A DNA stretch of 64,000 bases from Streptomyces sp. WM6386 (GTDB lineage: Bacteria; Actinomycetota; Actinomycetes; Streptomycetales; Streptomycetaceae): NCBI RefSeq assembly GCF_000972385.1, contig NZ_JXTE01000044.1:1-64000 (forward strand). Direction: 5' to 3'. This document shows, piece by piece, positions 16,995 through 25,664 of the stretch. The position numbers and the translations under genes are program-made. A model generated the notes under the pieces. The model ran no database searches, was not told the origin of the DNA, and was given only the letters and a program-made list of their open reading frames with translations. The stretch's first letter is position 1; each line of letters starts with the position of its first letter.

Positions 16995-17026
16995 ACGGCC
17001 CCCCGCCCGGAAGGGCGAGGGGCCGT
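16995..17026 (-). terminator. Rho-independent-type hairpin after the Q/P-rich membrane protein gene
   Basis: On the minus strand ACGGCCCCTCGCCC...GGGCGGGGGGCCGT forms a stem of about 13 pairs 21 bases after the stop of the gene at 17047. It separates that gene from the LLM oxidoreductase gene. Confidence 0.75.
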
Positions 17027-17046
17027 GCGTTGATGTCGCTTCGGGA

Positions 17047-18153
17047 TCAGCCGCGCTGGATGCCCGAGGTGTCCTGCAGGACGCCACGACGGCCGTCCTG
17101 CGTCTGCGCGACCAGGTTGGCGCCGCGCTGCTCGACGGCCAGGTACCAGGTACCCGGGGCCAGTTCGGCGATCGGCGACTGCGAGCCGTCCTCCGCGAAG
17201 AGGGGGCGCGCCACCGGCACCGCGAACCAGAACGGGGAGAAGTCCCCGGCCGGCTGCGGCGCCTGAGGCTGCGGCTGGCCCGGGCCGGGCTGCGGCTGGG
17301 CGCCGTACGGCTGACCCGGCTGCGGCTGACCGCCGTAGGGCTGGCCCGGCTGCGGAGCGCCCGCGCCCGGGTAGCCGTAACCGCCGGGCGGCTGGGCGCC
17401 GTAGGGCTGCGGCTGCTGCTGCGGGTACGCCTGCGGCTGCTGCTGGGGGTAGTACGGCTGCTGGCCGTACCCCGGGGCGGGCGGTGCGGCCGGAGCATTG
17501 CCGTACGGACCACCGGCGTACTGGCCGGGGGCGAAGGGGTTGGCCTGCTGCCCGGGGAACTGCGCCCCCGGCGGCAGATACCGCACCCGTCCGCTCTCGT
17601 CGCTGACGGGCATGAAGCCGGCGGCGTGCAGCCGGGCCGCGAACTTGGCGTTGCGCTTGCGGGTGACGAGGAGGCCGATCCCGAAGATCGCCATGAAGAC
17701 GACCCAGGTGACGGCCGCCGCGACGAAGTCGCCGGGGCCCCCGCCGAGCCGGAACGCGAGGATCACGCATCCGATGGTGACGCCGAGGGCGCCGTACCCC
17801 ATGCGCTTCTCGGCGTTCTTGCCGGTGAGGTCGAAGTTGATGCGGGCCTTGAGCAGCTCGAAGGCGTCCGGCACGAGCGGCGGCACGGAGACCCCGTCGC
17901 TCGCGTTCGGGTACTGGGCCCAGTTCTGGGCGGCACGGGTACGGGCCTGCGGGCTGGGGTCCGGGACGAGCAGCATGATGAGGGCGCCGTTGCGACCGGA
18001 GCTCTGCCGTACGTCGGCGTACTCGTACCCGAACTGCTGGGCGATGAAGGCGAGTCGACCGAGTTTCTTCACGGAGGCCATGGCGCTGGTGAGCTCGACG
18101 GGCTCCCCGCTCGCCATCAACTGGAGCATCTTCCGCACTTGCCGCTTGCTCAT
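17047..18153 (-). CDS. Membrane protein with Gln/Pro/Gly/Tyr-rich tail
   Basis: The 368-residue protein has an N-terminal cytoplasmic part (MSKRQVRKMLQLM...), two close membrane helices (about residues 121-136 and 141-163, MGYGALGVTIGCVILAFRL and FVAAAVTWVVFMAIFGIGLLV) and a basic RKRNAK stop-transfer. A long low-complexity segment (about 215-300) of QPYG/PQPGQPYG repeats follows, then a folded C-terminal module FWFAVPVARPLFAEDGSQSPIAELAPGTWYLAVEQRGANLVAQ that resembles a small beta-rich domain. The function is unknown; similar layouts occur in actinobacterial envelope proteins. Confidence 0.82.
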   Translation of the reverse strand: MSKRQVRKMLQLMASGEPVELTSAMASVKKLGRLAFIAQQFGYEYADVRQSSGRNGALIMLLVPDPSPQARTRAAQNWAQYPNASDGVSVPPLVPDAFELLKARINFDLTGKNAEKRMGYGALGVTIGCVILAFRLGGGPGDFVAAAVTWVVFMAIFGIGLLVTRKRNAKFAARLHAAGFMPVSDESGRVRYLPPGAQFPGQQANPFAPGQYAGGPYGNAPAAPPAPGYGQQPYYPQQQPQAYPQQQPQPYGAQPPGGYGYPGAGAPQPGQPYGGQPQPGQPYGAQPQPGPGQPQPQAPQPAGDFSPFWFAVPVARPLFAEDGSQSPIAELAPGTWYLAVEQRGANLVAQTQDGRRGVLQDTSGIQRG

Positions 18154-18325
18154 AGCCGTCCGCTCCCCACCGGGCCCTTCGGGCCACCCCGTTCACTTCC
18201 GCAACCGACGCAGTCTCGCACGCCCGTACGCCCCTCGGAAACCGCTGTCCCCTTGGGTTTACAGGACCTTGGCATGCCCGTCCGGCCCGGTAACCTCTGG
18301 GTCACTTGTGATCTGTGGGGGGACT

Positions 18326-19012
18326 GTGCGAACAAGAGCGACCGTGCTGACGGCTGTGCTGGCGTGCCTGGTGGTGGCCGGGTGCGCGGAAGGCGAGGGC
18401 GGTGGCGCGACGGAGCGCTCCGCGCAGGAGATCCTCGACGGCGCCAACAAGACGATGAGCGAGCTGACGTCCGTGACGGTCGAAGGGAAGACCACCAACG
18501 CCAAGGGCGAGGGTTTCACCGGCCGTCTGACGACCGACCTCAAGAGCAGGTGCACCTCGAGGACCACCTGGAACTGGAACGGCGCCGCCCTCGAACAGAT
18601 CCGGATCGGCGAGACGGACTACGTCCGCCCGAACCGCGCGTACATCGAGTGGTGGTCGGACAAGCCCATGGGCGGGGCCCAGGACACCTGGATCAAGACT
18701 CCCACGAGTGCGGCTCAGCGGGGTGACGGGCTGTCCGTCTGCCCCCGGGACTTCACCTCCTTCGGGACGACGAAGAAGGGCGAGCCGACCGAGGTCGACG
18801 GCACCGCGGCACTCGCGTTGATCGTGACCGACAAGTCGGTGAGGACCGGCAAGTACACCTTCTACGTGGCCACCGAGGGCAAGCCGTACATCCTGAAGGT
18901 TGTGTACAAGGGCACCGACTTCCACACCACCACCACGTACAGCGGCTTCGACAAGCCCATGGACGTACGGCCGCCCGCCAAGGTGCTGGACGTCAGCACA
19001 CTCGACAAGTAA
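18326..19012 (+). CDS. Secreted lipoprotein, LppX/LprG-like type
   Basis: The 228-residue protein starts at GTG 18326 after TGGGGGG. It has a lipoprotein signal peptide ending LVVAGC (Cys about residue 20, lipidated), then AQEILDGANKTMSELTSVTVEGKTT..., a half-barrel beta pattern, and a C-terminal VRPPAKVLDVSTL typical of the actinobacterial lipoproteins related to LppX/LprG lipid carriers. It is anchored on the outer face of the membrane. The gene is monocistronic and divergent from the Q/P-rich membrane protein gene. Lipid binding is a family-based guess. Confidence 0.82.
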   Translation: MRTRATVLTAVLACLVVAGCAEGEGGGATERSAQEILDGANKTMSELTSVTVEGKTTNAKGEGFTGRLTTDLKSRCTSRTTWNWNGAALEQIRIGETDYVRPNRAYIEWWSDKPMGGAQDTWIKTPTSAAQRGDGLSVCPRDFTSFGTTKKGEPTEVDGTAALALIVTDKSVRTGKYTFYVATEGKPYILKVVYKGTDFHTTTTYSGFDKPMDVRPPAKVLDVSTLDK

Positions 19013-19051
19013 CCCAAAACGGATAGGGCTTGCTTCACGCCTCCCTCACAC

Positions 19052-19084
19052 TTATCGTTTCTCGATAACATCGATAAACGATAA
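19052..19084. promoter_or_regulatory. 33-bp near-perfect palindrome (TATCG-type operator)
   Basis: Concentric dyads TTATCGTTT / AAACGATAA (19052-19060, 19076-19084) and TCGAT / ATCGA (19062-19066, 19070-19074) share one centre at 19068. The patch is strikingly A/T-rich for this genome and ends 15 bases before the ATG of the DUF2975 gene. It is the probable binding site of the small HTH protein encoded two genes on, and may overlap the promoter. Confidence 0.7.
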
Positions 19085-19099
19085 ACAGGCGGGGGAGCC

Positions 19100-19723
19100 A
19101 TGACTGAAGCGACCGAGGACCGCAAGATGCTCGAGCCCATGGCCACGGTGGTGTCCATAGCGCTGCGCCTCCTGGTCGGCCTCGCGACGGCGGGGCTCAT
19201 CCTCTCGGTGATCCGCGGCAGTTGGGGAAGTGCCAGCGTCTGCATCACCGACGAGTCCACCACCAGCTCGGTCGCCCCCGGCAGCTTCGCCGCAGAGCCC
19301 GGGGCGCAGATCGCCTCGGTCCCCTACTACTGCGCCGAGAACCCCGACGCCGCCCTGCGCCTCCTGGACGAACTGGGCACAGCGGTCTCGACCCTGCTGC
19401 TGATCAGCAGCCTGTTCCTGTTGCACCGACTCCTCCAGGGAGCGGGACGCGACGGCATCCACACGACCCTGACGGCATCCCGGCTCCGTCTGCTCGGCTG
19501 GTGGCTGCTCGCCGGAAGCCTGGTCGTCGAACTCGTCAAGGCGAACACTCAGGCGGCCGTGCTCGCGGAACTGTCCAAGGACGCGAACTTCTCGGCCGGC
19601 TCCTGGTTGCAGATGTGGGACTTCCCCTACCTCGCCGTGCTGACCGGCCTCGGCCTGCTGACCTTCGCCCGTATCACCCGCGCGGGCACGGCCATGCGCG
19701 AGGACCTCGAAGGAGTCGTCTGA
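19100..19723 (+). CDS. DUF2975-family membrane protein
   Basis: The 207-residue protein has four predicted membrane helices (about residues 15-38, 89-112, 132-152 and 173-192) and an extracellular loop between the first two holding two cysteines (SVCITDEST, PYYCAEN). This four-helix layout followed at once by a small Cro-type HTH gene is characteristic of DUF2975/YoaS-type pairs. The function is unknown; it may sense an envelope signal and sequester the regulator. ATG 19100 follows GGGGGAGCC. The stop overlaps the HTH start (TGATG). Confidence 0.82.
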   Translation: MTEATEDRKMLEPMATVVSIALRLLVGLATAGLILSVIRGSWGSASVCITDESTTSSVAPGSFAAEPGAQIASVPYYCAENPDAALRLLDELGTAVSTLLLISSLFLLHRLLQGAGRDGIHTTLTASRLRLLGWWLLAGSLVVELVKANTQAAVLAELSKDANFSAGSWLQMWDFPYLAVLTGLGLLTFARITRAGTAMREDLEGVV

Positions 19724-19959
19724 TGGCCGGCAACGACAACGATCACGAGGACCACCACATCGAGGTCCACCTCGACAGGCTTCTCAGTGATCGCGGCATG
19801 ACCGTCACCGAACTCGCCCAGCGCGTGGGCGTCACCAACGTCAACCTCTCCGTTCTCAAGAACGGCCGCGCCAAGGCGATCCGCTTCACCACCCTCACCC
19901 GCATCTGCGAAGTCCTGCAATGCCAGCCGGGTGATCTGCTCAGCTACCGCAAGCCCTGA
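19723..19959 (+). CDS. Small Cro/C1-type HTH regulator (YozG-like)
   Basis: The 78-residue protein consists almost only of a helix-turn-helix: HLDRLLSDRGMTVTELAQRVGVTNVNLSVLKNGRAKAIRFTTLTRICEVLQCQPGDLLSY. It is the classic compact XRE-like partner of DUF2975 membrane proteins. Overlap with the upstream stop implies coupled synthesis. It probably binds the palindrome at 19052 and controls its own operon. The short His/Asp-rich N-terminus (DNDHEDHHIEVH) could hold a metal, which is speculative. Confidence 0.88.
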   Translation: MAGNDNDHEDHHIEVHLDRLLSDRGMTVTELAQRVGVTNVNLSVLKNGRAKAIRFTTLTRICEVLQCQPGDLLSYRKP

Positions 19960-19970
19960 AGGAGACCCTC

Positions 19971-20075
19971 ATGTTCAGCACCATGGACACCGGCACCACC
20001 ATCGCCTTCGCGATCTTCGCCACCGCCACGATCGCCCTGCTGGTCGGAGCGACGGTGTGGCTCAAGCGCCGCTGA
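19971..20075 (+). CDS. 34-residue single-helix membrane peptide
   Basis: MFSTMDTGTTIAFAIFATAT begins a peptide that continues as one hydrophobic helix and ends VWLKRR. It starts 11 bases after the HTH stop with a clear GAAGGAG ribosome-binding site, so it is almost surely the third gene of the operon. The size, one helix and basic end recall small membrane regulators or type-I-toxin-like peptides. No function is known to me. Confidence 0.65.
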   Translation: MFSTMDTGTTIAFAIFATATIALLVGATVWLKRR

Positions 20076-20090
20076 GCCCCTCGGACCGGC

Positions 20091-20126
20091 GAGGAAACGA
20101 GGAAGGGTGAGGAAACGAGGAAGGGT
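20091..20126. repeat. Two tandem copies of an 18-base unit
   Basis: GAGGAAACGAGGAAGGGT occurs twice head to tail (20091-20108, 20109-20126), followed by a partial third copy (GAGG). It lies between converging genes, just past the acyltransferase stop. No function is evident. Confidence 0.85.
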
Positions 20127-20144
20127 GAGGCAGCGCGCGCCCGG

Positions 20145-21398
20145 TCAGGCCCGGTGTCCCGCCCGTGCCCGCTTCTTCTTCGCCCCGTTCGGCCACAACC
20201 GCGGCTTCCGCTTGGCCGCGAGGTCCTCGATCCAGCCCACACCGAGGATCGCCAGCGCGATCAGCGGCCAGACCAGGAAGAACATCCAGATCATGTACGT
20301 CGAGTCCAGCGCGGACACCGCACCGTCGCTCTGCATGAACGGCAGCTCGTAGAGCCGGTCGAGGATCGGGACCGTGGCCATGATCAGCATGTTGTGCCAG
20401 AGGTAGATCGTGACCGCGCGGTTGTTGGAGAGCGTGACCAGCTTGTCCCACTTCGCCAGCCGGCCGGGCAGCTCCTGCCAGGACGGGGAGTACTGGAGCA
20501 GGATCACCACGAAACCGAAGGACCAGGTCGCCTGGGCCAGCGGGATGTCGTTGAGGTCCCAGCCGTCGGGGCCCAGATGGCCCGATGCCCACCACAGGCC
20601 GAACGCCATCAGCAGCACCGAGCAGGAGACCGCGAGATAGCGCGGGACCTTGGCCAGCAGACCCTCGTGATGGGCGAAGCCCATGACCCAGCAGCCGCCG
20701 TAGACGGCGAAGTCGGTGACCGCGTTGCCGGTTTCGCCCGGGATGGAGACAAGTCCCGTACCCACCACGGCCGTCAGCCCCAGCGGGGCGAGCAGTGTCG
20801 GCCACGGCGCCCGGCGGAACGCCCACAGCAGGAGGGGGGAGGCGACGACGAACCAGAGGTAGGCCCGCAGATACCAGAGCGGTCCCGCCGCCTGTACGGC
20901 CCAGGTGTTCTCCAGCAGCCCGGACTCGGAGCCGATGCTCCACGGGAAGGGCGGGGCGCCGAGCGGGATGACGTAGTTGACCATCTCGACCAGGCCCCAG
21001 GCCCCGCCGTGGTCCGGATCCTTCGACAGGTTCCAGCCGCCCGCGAACAGCAGCACCAGCACCACCGCGCTGAACGCCCACAGCGGCGGGAGGAGCCTCC
21101 TGATCCGGCCCCGGATCACCCCCCACGCCGGACGCTTCAGCGAGCGCGCCATCAGTGAGCCCGCGAGCGCGAACATCACGCCCATGGAGGGGAACAGGAC
21201 CGTCAGCCAGGCCCAGCCGAACAGGTGGTAGGCGACCACGCGGACCAGGGCGATCGAGCGCAGCAGATCCAGGTAGCGGTCGCGGCCCGGCTTCTTCGGT
21301 GCGGCCGCGGCGGGTGCGGGCACCGTCGGCGCGGGCGTGGCAGGTACGTCGTACGACTGTGTGTGTCCGTGGGTCATCCCACTGGCTCCCTGGGTCAT
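20145..21398 (-). CDS. Acyltransferase 3 family membrane protein (OafA-like)
   Basis: The 417-residue integral membrane O-acyltransferase has an N-terminal Ala/Pro-rich arm, RDRYLDLLRSIALVRVVAYHLFGWAW with the family-typical R and H near residues 48-58, about ten membrane helices and a basic C-terminus (GAKKKRARAGHRA). Members transfer acetyl or succinyl groups onto polysaccharides from the cytoplasmic or membrane side. ATG 21398 overlaps the stop of the matB-like gene by ATGA, so it is the third gene of that operon and probably decorates the glycan made by MatB. Confidence 0.87.
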   Translation of the reverse strand: MTQGASGMTHGHTQSYDVPATPAPTVPAPAAAAPKKPGRDRYLDLLRSIALVRVVAYHLFGWAWLTVLFPSMGVMFALAGSLMARSLKRPAWGVIRGRIRRLLPPLWAFSAVVLVLLFAGGWNLSKDPDHGGAWGLVEMVNYVIPLGAPPFPWSIGSESGLLENTWAVQAAGPLWYLRAYLWFVVASPLLLWAFRRAPWPTLLAPLGLTAVVGTGLVSIPGETGNAVTDFAVYGGCWVMGFAHHEGLLAKVPRYLAVSCSVLLMAFGLWWASGHLGPDGWDLNDIPLAQATWSFGFVVILLQYSPSWQELPGRLAKWDKLVTLSNNRAVTIYLWHNMLIMATVPILDRLYELPFMQSDGAVSALDSTYMIWMFFLVWPLIALAILGVGWIEDLAAKRKPRLWPNGAKKKRARAGHRA

Positions 21399-23590
21399 CC
21401 CACCGGCCTCCGATCGCTTCCGCCGGCCGTCCGCTGACGCGGTACCGCGCCGCCGGGTGCCTCGACGACACCGGTGCGCCGCAGCTTCTGCCAGCGCAGC
21501 CGGCCGCCGGTCAGGGCGGTGATCCAGGACTGGAGGAGGACGACGTACATGAGCTGGCGGTACAGGATCTGCTGGAGCGGCAGCGAGATGAGGTGGGTCA
21601 TGCGTTCGCGGTCGAGGCGGAAGGCGTAGGCCGCGCAGACCAGCTGGATCGCCAGGACGCCCAGCCAGGCCACGACCGTCTTCTGGGTGGGGCCGAAGAC
21701 CAGGCCGTAGATCAGGAACACGTCGATCAGCGGGGCCAGCAGCGGCGCCAGGACCATGAAGAGCGAGACCAGCGGCAGGCCGACCCGGCCGAAGCGGCCC
21801 GACGGTCCCCGTTCCACCAGTGCCCTGCGGTGCTTCCAGATCGCCTGCATGGTGCCGTACGACCAGCGGTAGCGCTGCGACCACAACTGCTGGACGGTCT
21901 CCGGCGCCTCGGTCCAGGCCCGTGCCTTCTCGGCGTAGACGACCCGCCAGCCGTCGCGGTGCATCGCCATGGTGATGTCGGTGTCCTCGGCGAGCGTGTC
22001 GTCGCTCATGCCGCCGACCCGCTCCAGAGCCGACCTCCGGAAGGCTCCGACGGCGCCCGGGATGGTCGGCATGCAGCGCAGGATGTCGTACATACGGCGG
22101 TCCAGGTTGAAGCCCATCACGTACTCGATGTGCTGCCAGGCGCCGATGAGGGAGTCCCGGTTGCCGACCTTGGCGTTGCCGGCCACGGCTCCGACGCGCG
22201 GGTCGCCGAAGGGCTGGACCAGTTCGCGGACGGTGGACGGCTCGAAGACGGTGTCGCCGTCCATCATCACGATGATGTCGTAACGGGCGTTGGCCATACC
22301 GCGGTTGAGCGCGGCGGGCTTGCCCGCGTTCAGCTGGCGGACCACCCGCACGTTCGGCAGGCCCATCGCCTCCACGATCCGCGCGGTGCCGTCACTGGAG
22401 CCGTCGTCGATGACGATGACCTCGATGGGGTGTTCGCTCGCCATCAGGGAACGGACGGTGTTCTCGATGCACTTGGCCTCGTTGTACGCCGGCACCAGCA
22501 CCGACACCGGTTCGAAGACCGGGTTCCCCCAGCGGAAGCCGCGGCGCCGCACCCGGCGGGCGTGGACGCCGGACAGGAGGAGCATCAGGACGAAGCGGCT
22601 GATGACGAGGAAGCCGATGATCGCGAGGGCGACCACCAGTACGGCGGTGATGTTGTCGGAGGCGCCGACCAGGAAGACCCACGCCTTGCCCTTCCACAGC
22701 TCGGCTCCGGTGACCTGGGTGTGCGCGCTGGGTGCGCCGAGCGCCTCGGTGAGGCTGTCGAACTCGTAGCCGTCGGCCTTCAGCTGGGGCAGCAGCCGGT
22801 CGAGCGCCTGCACGGTCTGGTGGCGGTCGCCGCCGGAGTCGTGCATCAGGACGATCGCGCCCTTGCCGCCCTTGGGCGTGGCCTTGCGGATGATCTCCTC
22901 GACGCCGGGCTTGCGCCAGTCCTCGCTGTCGGTGTTGTTGACGATGGTGATGTAGCCGCGGGTGCCGATGTACTCGGTGACCGGCCAGGACTTGTTGTCC
23001 ATGGCGTCGGCGAAGGAGGAGTACGGCGGGCGGAAGAGCGAGGTGCGGATGCCGGCGGCGCCGGTGATCGCGAGCTGGTTCTGGGACAGCTCCCAGTCGA
23101 CCCGCTTCTTCGACTGGTAGGACAGGTCGGGGTGGTTGAAGGTGTGCAGGCCGACCTCATGGCCCTCTTCGACCATGCGCCGCACCAGGTCCGGATAGCG
23201 CGAGGCCATGGTGCCGGTGACGAAGAAGACCGCGTGGGCGTGGTGCTCCTTCAGCACGTCCAGGACCTTCGGGGTCCATTCCGGGTCCGGGCCGTCGTCG
23301 AACGTGAGGACGAGGCGGTGGTCCCTGAGGCTCAGGCTCTGGGTGCGGCCGCTGCGGGTGTCGATGACCGGCCCGCCCTCGAGGATCTCCTCCGGGACCT
23401 TGTCGGAGGCGGCGGGGGCCTGGATGCGGTGGTCGGCGAGGATCTCGCTGTGGACGTAGCCGCGCAGCATCAGCATCGCCATCATGGCGACGAGGATCAG
23501 GCAGGGCAGCAGCAGGCGCATGGGCAGGCGGCGCCGAGAGCCGTCGCGGGCTCGGGACGCGGCCCCGGGACGGCGGGAACGGGTTGCCAT
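21395..23590 (-). CDS. matB: Bifunctional polysaccharide deacetylase / family 2 glycan synthase, MatB-like
   Basis: The 731-residue protein makes and trims a beta-linked N-acetylglucosamine polymer. An N-terminal signal-anchor (about 24-42) precedes a NodB-type deacetylase domain with TFDDGPDP (about 96-103), the metal-binding HTFNHPD and RPPYSSF. A membrane segment (about 300-325) follows. The processive GT2 domain shows VLVPAYNEA, VIDDGSSDGT, MMDGD, EDTDI and QRYRW, and further membrane helices lie near the C-terminus. This architecture and the flanking genes match S. coelicolor/S. lividans MatB, needed for PNAG-like glycan and hyphal aggregation (known from that literature). It starts at ATG 23590, overlapping the upstream stop by one base. 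Confidence 0.88.
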   Translation of the reverse strand: MATRSRRPGAASRARDGSRRRLPMRLLLPCLILVAMMAMLMLRGYVHSEILADHRIQAPAASDKVPEEILEGGPVIDTRSGRTQSLSLRDHRLVLTFDDGPDPEWTPKVLDVLKEHHAHAVFFVTGTMASRYPDLVRRMVEEGHEVGLHTFNHPDLSYQSKKRVDWELSQNQLAITGAAGIRTSLFRPPYSSFADAMDNKSWPVTEYIGTRGYITIVNNTDSEDWRKPGVEEIIRKATPKGGKGAIVLMHDSGGDRHQTVQALDRLLPQLKADGYEFDSLTEALGAPSAHTQVTGAELWKGKAWVFLVGASDNITAVLVVALAIIGFLVISRFVLMLLLSGVHARRVRRRGFRWGNPVFEPVSVLVPAYNEAKCIENTVRSLMASEHPIEVIVIDDGSSDGTARIVEAMGLPNVRVVRQLNAGKPAALNRGMANARYDIIVMMDGDTVFEPSTVRELVQPFGDPRVGAVAGNAKVGNRDSLIGAWQHIEYVMGFNLDRRMYDILRCMPTIPGAVGAFRRSALERVGGMSDDTLAEDTDITMAMHRDGWRVVYAEKARAWTEAPETVQQLWSQRYRWSYGTMQAIWKHRRALVERGPSGRFGRVGLPLVSLFMVLAPLLAPLIDVFLIYGLVFGPTQKTVVAWLGVLAIQLVCAAYAFRLDRERMTHLISLPLQQILYRQLMYVVLLQSWITALTGGRLRWQKLRRTGVVEAPGGAVPRQRTAGGSDRRPVG

Positions 23591-24495
23591 CAGACGGTGC
23601 TCTCCGGGGGCGGTGTCGTGGAGCTGAGGGGCGCGGATTCGTTCGCGCTGCCGGCCACCGTGTCGGTGCCGGTGCCCCCGATGTCGCCGCCCTGCGTCTC
23701 CGTCGGGTCGGGCGTGGGCTCCTCGGTGGGCGTCGGCTCGGGCGGACTGCTCGTCGCCGGGTCGGTCGGGTCGGGGTCCGGGGTGGGGTTGCTGCCGGTG
23801 CCCGAGGTGGTCTTCGTCGCCGTCGGCTCCGGGTCCGCCGTGGTGCCCGGGTCCTGGACGGTCGCGGTGGCGCCGGGCGCGGTGGCGCCGGCGCTCGGCG
23901 ACGCCGTCGTGGCGTCGCTCGGGGACGGTGAGACACCGGGCGAGAGACTGCCCCCGTCGGTGGGCAGGACCGTCTCCCCGGGCAGCGGGGAGTTCTCGAC
24001 CTGGCCGGCCTCCTGGCCCTCGCCCTGGCCCGGCACGGGCAGCCACGGGGCGTTGGAGTTACCCGACAGCAGGGTCGTGACGATGACCACGGCGTAGATC
24101 GCGCAGGCAAGTCCGACGAAGATGCCGATACGGCGGTATCTGCGGCTTCTGCGGCCCGACTCGTCGACGAAGACCGGGCCGTCGGAGCCCTCCGCGATGT
24201 CGCCGCCGGCCTGGCCGACGATGCGGTTGTCGGCCCGCAGGGCGACGGCGTCCAGCTGGACGGTCACCTCGTGCGGGTCGTGGGTGTTGCTCCAGGGGTC
24301 GGCGAGGGCCGCCCCCTCGGGGCTCACCCTGGGCAGCACCTCGGTCTGGTCCGCCGACGCGAGGACATCCGCTCCTCTTGTCTCCGGAAAAGCCTGGGTG
24401 CCGTCCCCCGGCGCGGGGAACCCCCTGGTCCCGGCGGCCACCGAGGGCCATTCCGGTTGGGCGTCTTCTCGCCAATTGCTCTCGCGCACGCACAT
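23590..24495 (-). CDS. matA: MatA-like membrane protein with Pro/Thr/Ser-rich extracellular tail
   Basis: The 301-residue protein has a cytoplasmic N-terminus of about 120 residues, a basic RRSRRYRR segment, one membrane helix (IGIFVGLACAIYAVVIVTTLL, about 125-145) and a long extracellular tail rich in T, P, S, G and D (PTPTEEPTPDPTETQ), likely extended or glycosylated. It precedes matB in a coupled operon. The identification as MatA rests on gene order, so it is less sure than matB. ATG 24495 follows TGGGGGGATG-type Shine-Dalgarno sequence. The 146-base gap to the lysR gene should hold the operon promoter. Confidence 0.7.
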   Translation of the reverse strand: MCVRESNWREDAQPEWPSVAAGTRGFPAPGDGTQAFPETRGADVLASADQTEVLPRVSPEGAALADPWSNTHDPHEVTVQLDAVALRADNRIVGQAGGDIAEGSDGPVFVDESGRRSRRYRRIGIFVGLACAIYAVVIVTTLLSGNSNAPWLPVPGQGEGQEAGQVENSPLPGETVLPTDGGSLSPGVSPSPSDATTASPSAGATAPGATATVQDPGTTADPEPTATKTTSGTGSNPTPDPDPTDPATSSPPEPTPTEEPTPDPTETQGGDIGGTGTDTVAGSANESAPLSSTTPPPESTV

Positions 24496-24641
24496 CCCCC
24501 CACGGGACAGTTCTGGGTGCGCATACGACGCCGAGCACTCGTCGATCGAACCGAGCCCCCACCCGGCCCGAGCGCCCCCTTTACCACAGCGTGCTCAGGC
24601 CACGAATGTAGCGCACCGGCGGCCGATGTGTTTGGCATGTG

Positions 24642-25613
24642 TCAGTTGTGGACATTGATGATCTTCATGTCGATGGCCGGAATCCATGCCCCGGCGGGCC
24701 GGTGAAGCCATCCCTCGGCCGCCGAGAGCTCGGCCGCCGCCCGACGCAGAGCGTCGATTCCGGGGTGCACCAGCCCCTTGCGCCACACCAGTGACACCGG
24801 TGACAGTGGCACCGGATCGACGAGCGGGCGCAGCACGGCGTTCGGCATGGCTGGAAAGTCCACTACCGCGAGGACCGGATTACGTGTTCTGGCCATGACA
24901 CGCCGGAACTCCTCGTGGCCGACCGCGAGCGGCGCGGGCGAGGCGACCTCGATCCCCCGTCCGTCGAACAGCCGACGCGCGAGATCCGTCCATTCCGGCG
25001 TACGAGGATTTCCGGCCCCCGCGTACACGTCCTCCCCCGCCAGCTCCGCCAGCGGCACCTGCGCCGACGCCGCCAGCCGGTGGTCCTCGGGCAGCACGAC
25101 CGCCATGGGCTCGAACCGGACGATCTGGTGGTCGAGGCCCGCCCGCAGCCCCGGCGCCAGCCCCGCGTACCGGCCGAAGGAGGCGTCGAGGCGGCCCGCG
25201 AGCACCTCGGCCGCCGCACCGGTCAGCCCACTCTCGTAGCGGGCCATCAGCTCGATGTCGGGGGCGAGTTCGCGGGCCCGGTGCAGCACCCGGCTGCCGG
25301 TGCCCAGGCCCGGTGAGTTGATGTCGACCAGCAGTGGCCGGACCGGTCCGAAGGCGGCGAGCAGCGCGTCCTGCGCGTCCAGGACCCGGCGGGCGTGCGG
25401 CACCAGCCGCTCCCCGTCGGCCGTCAGCATCACCTGCCGGGTGGTCCGTACGAACAGCTCGGCGCCCAGCTCCCGCTCCAGCCGCCGTACGTCCCGGCTG
25501 AGCGCCTGCTGGGCGACGTAGAGCCGGGCCGCGGCACGGGTGAAGTGCAGTTCCTCGGCGACGGCGAGGAAAGCGCGCAGGAGGCGGGGGTCGAGGTGGG
25601 GCGGGGCGGGCAT
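24642..25613 (-). CDS. LysR-family transcriptional regulator
   Basis: The 323-residue protein has the N-terminal winged HTH (LDPRLLRAFLAVAEELHFTRAAARLYVAQQALSRDVRRLERELGAELFVRTTR, residues 8-60) and a periplasmic-binding-protein-like effector domain (from about 95). It is divergent from an MFS transporter gene, with a dyad ATTCAC-N11-GTGAAT between them, so it most likely controls that transporter and itself. The inducer is unknown. Confidence 0.92.
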   Translation of the reverse strand: MPAPPHLDPRLLRAFLAVAEELHFTRAAARLYVAQQALSRDVRRLERELGAELFVRTTRQVMLTADGERLVPHARRVLDAQDALLAAFGPVRPLLVDINSPGLGTGSRVLHRARELAPDIELMARYESGLTGAAAEVLAGRLDASFGRYAGLAPGLRAGLDHQIVRFEPMAVVLPEDHRLAASAQVPLAELAGEDVYAGAGNPRTPEWTDLARRLFDGRGIEVASPAPLAVGHEEFRRVMARTRNPVLAVVDFPAMPNAVLRPLVDPVPLSPVSLVWRKGLVHPGIDALRRAAAELSAAEGWLHRPAGAWIPAIDMKIINVHN

Positions 25614-25664
25614 CCGGCGAAGCTACAACGGAGGTGCGTGGATCGGCTCCAGGAATTCCCGCGG

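Noticed and set aside
21155..24097. A 980-codon open frame on the plus strand opposite matB and matA
   Set aside because: No family motif, and the opposite strand holds clear deacetylase and GT2 catalytic motifs with coupled starts.
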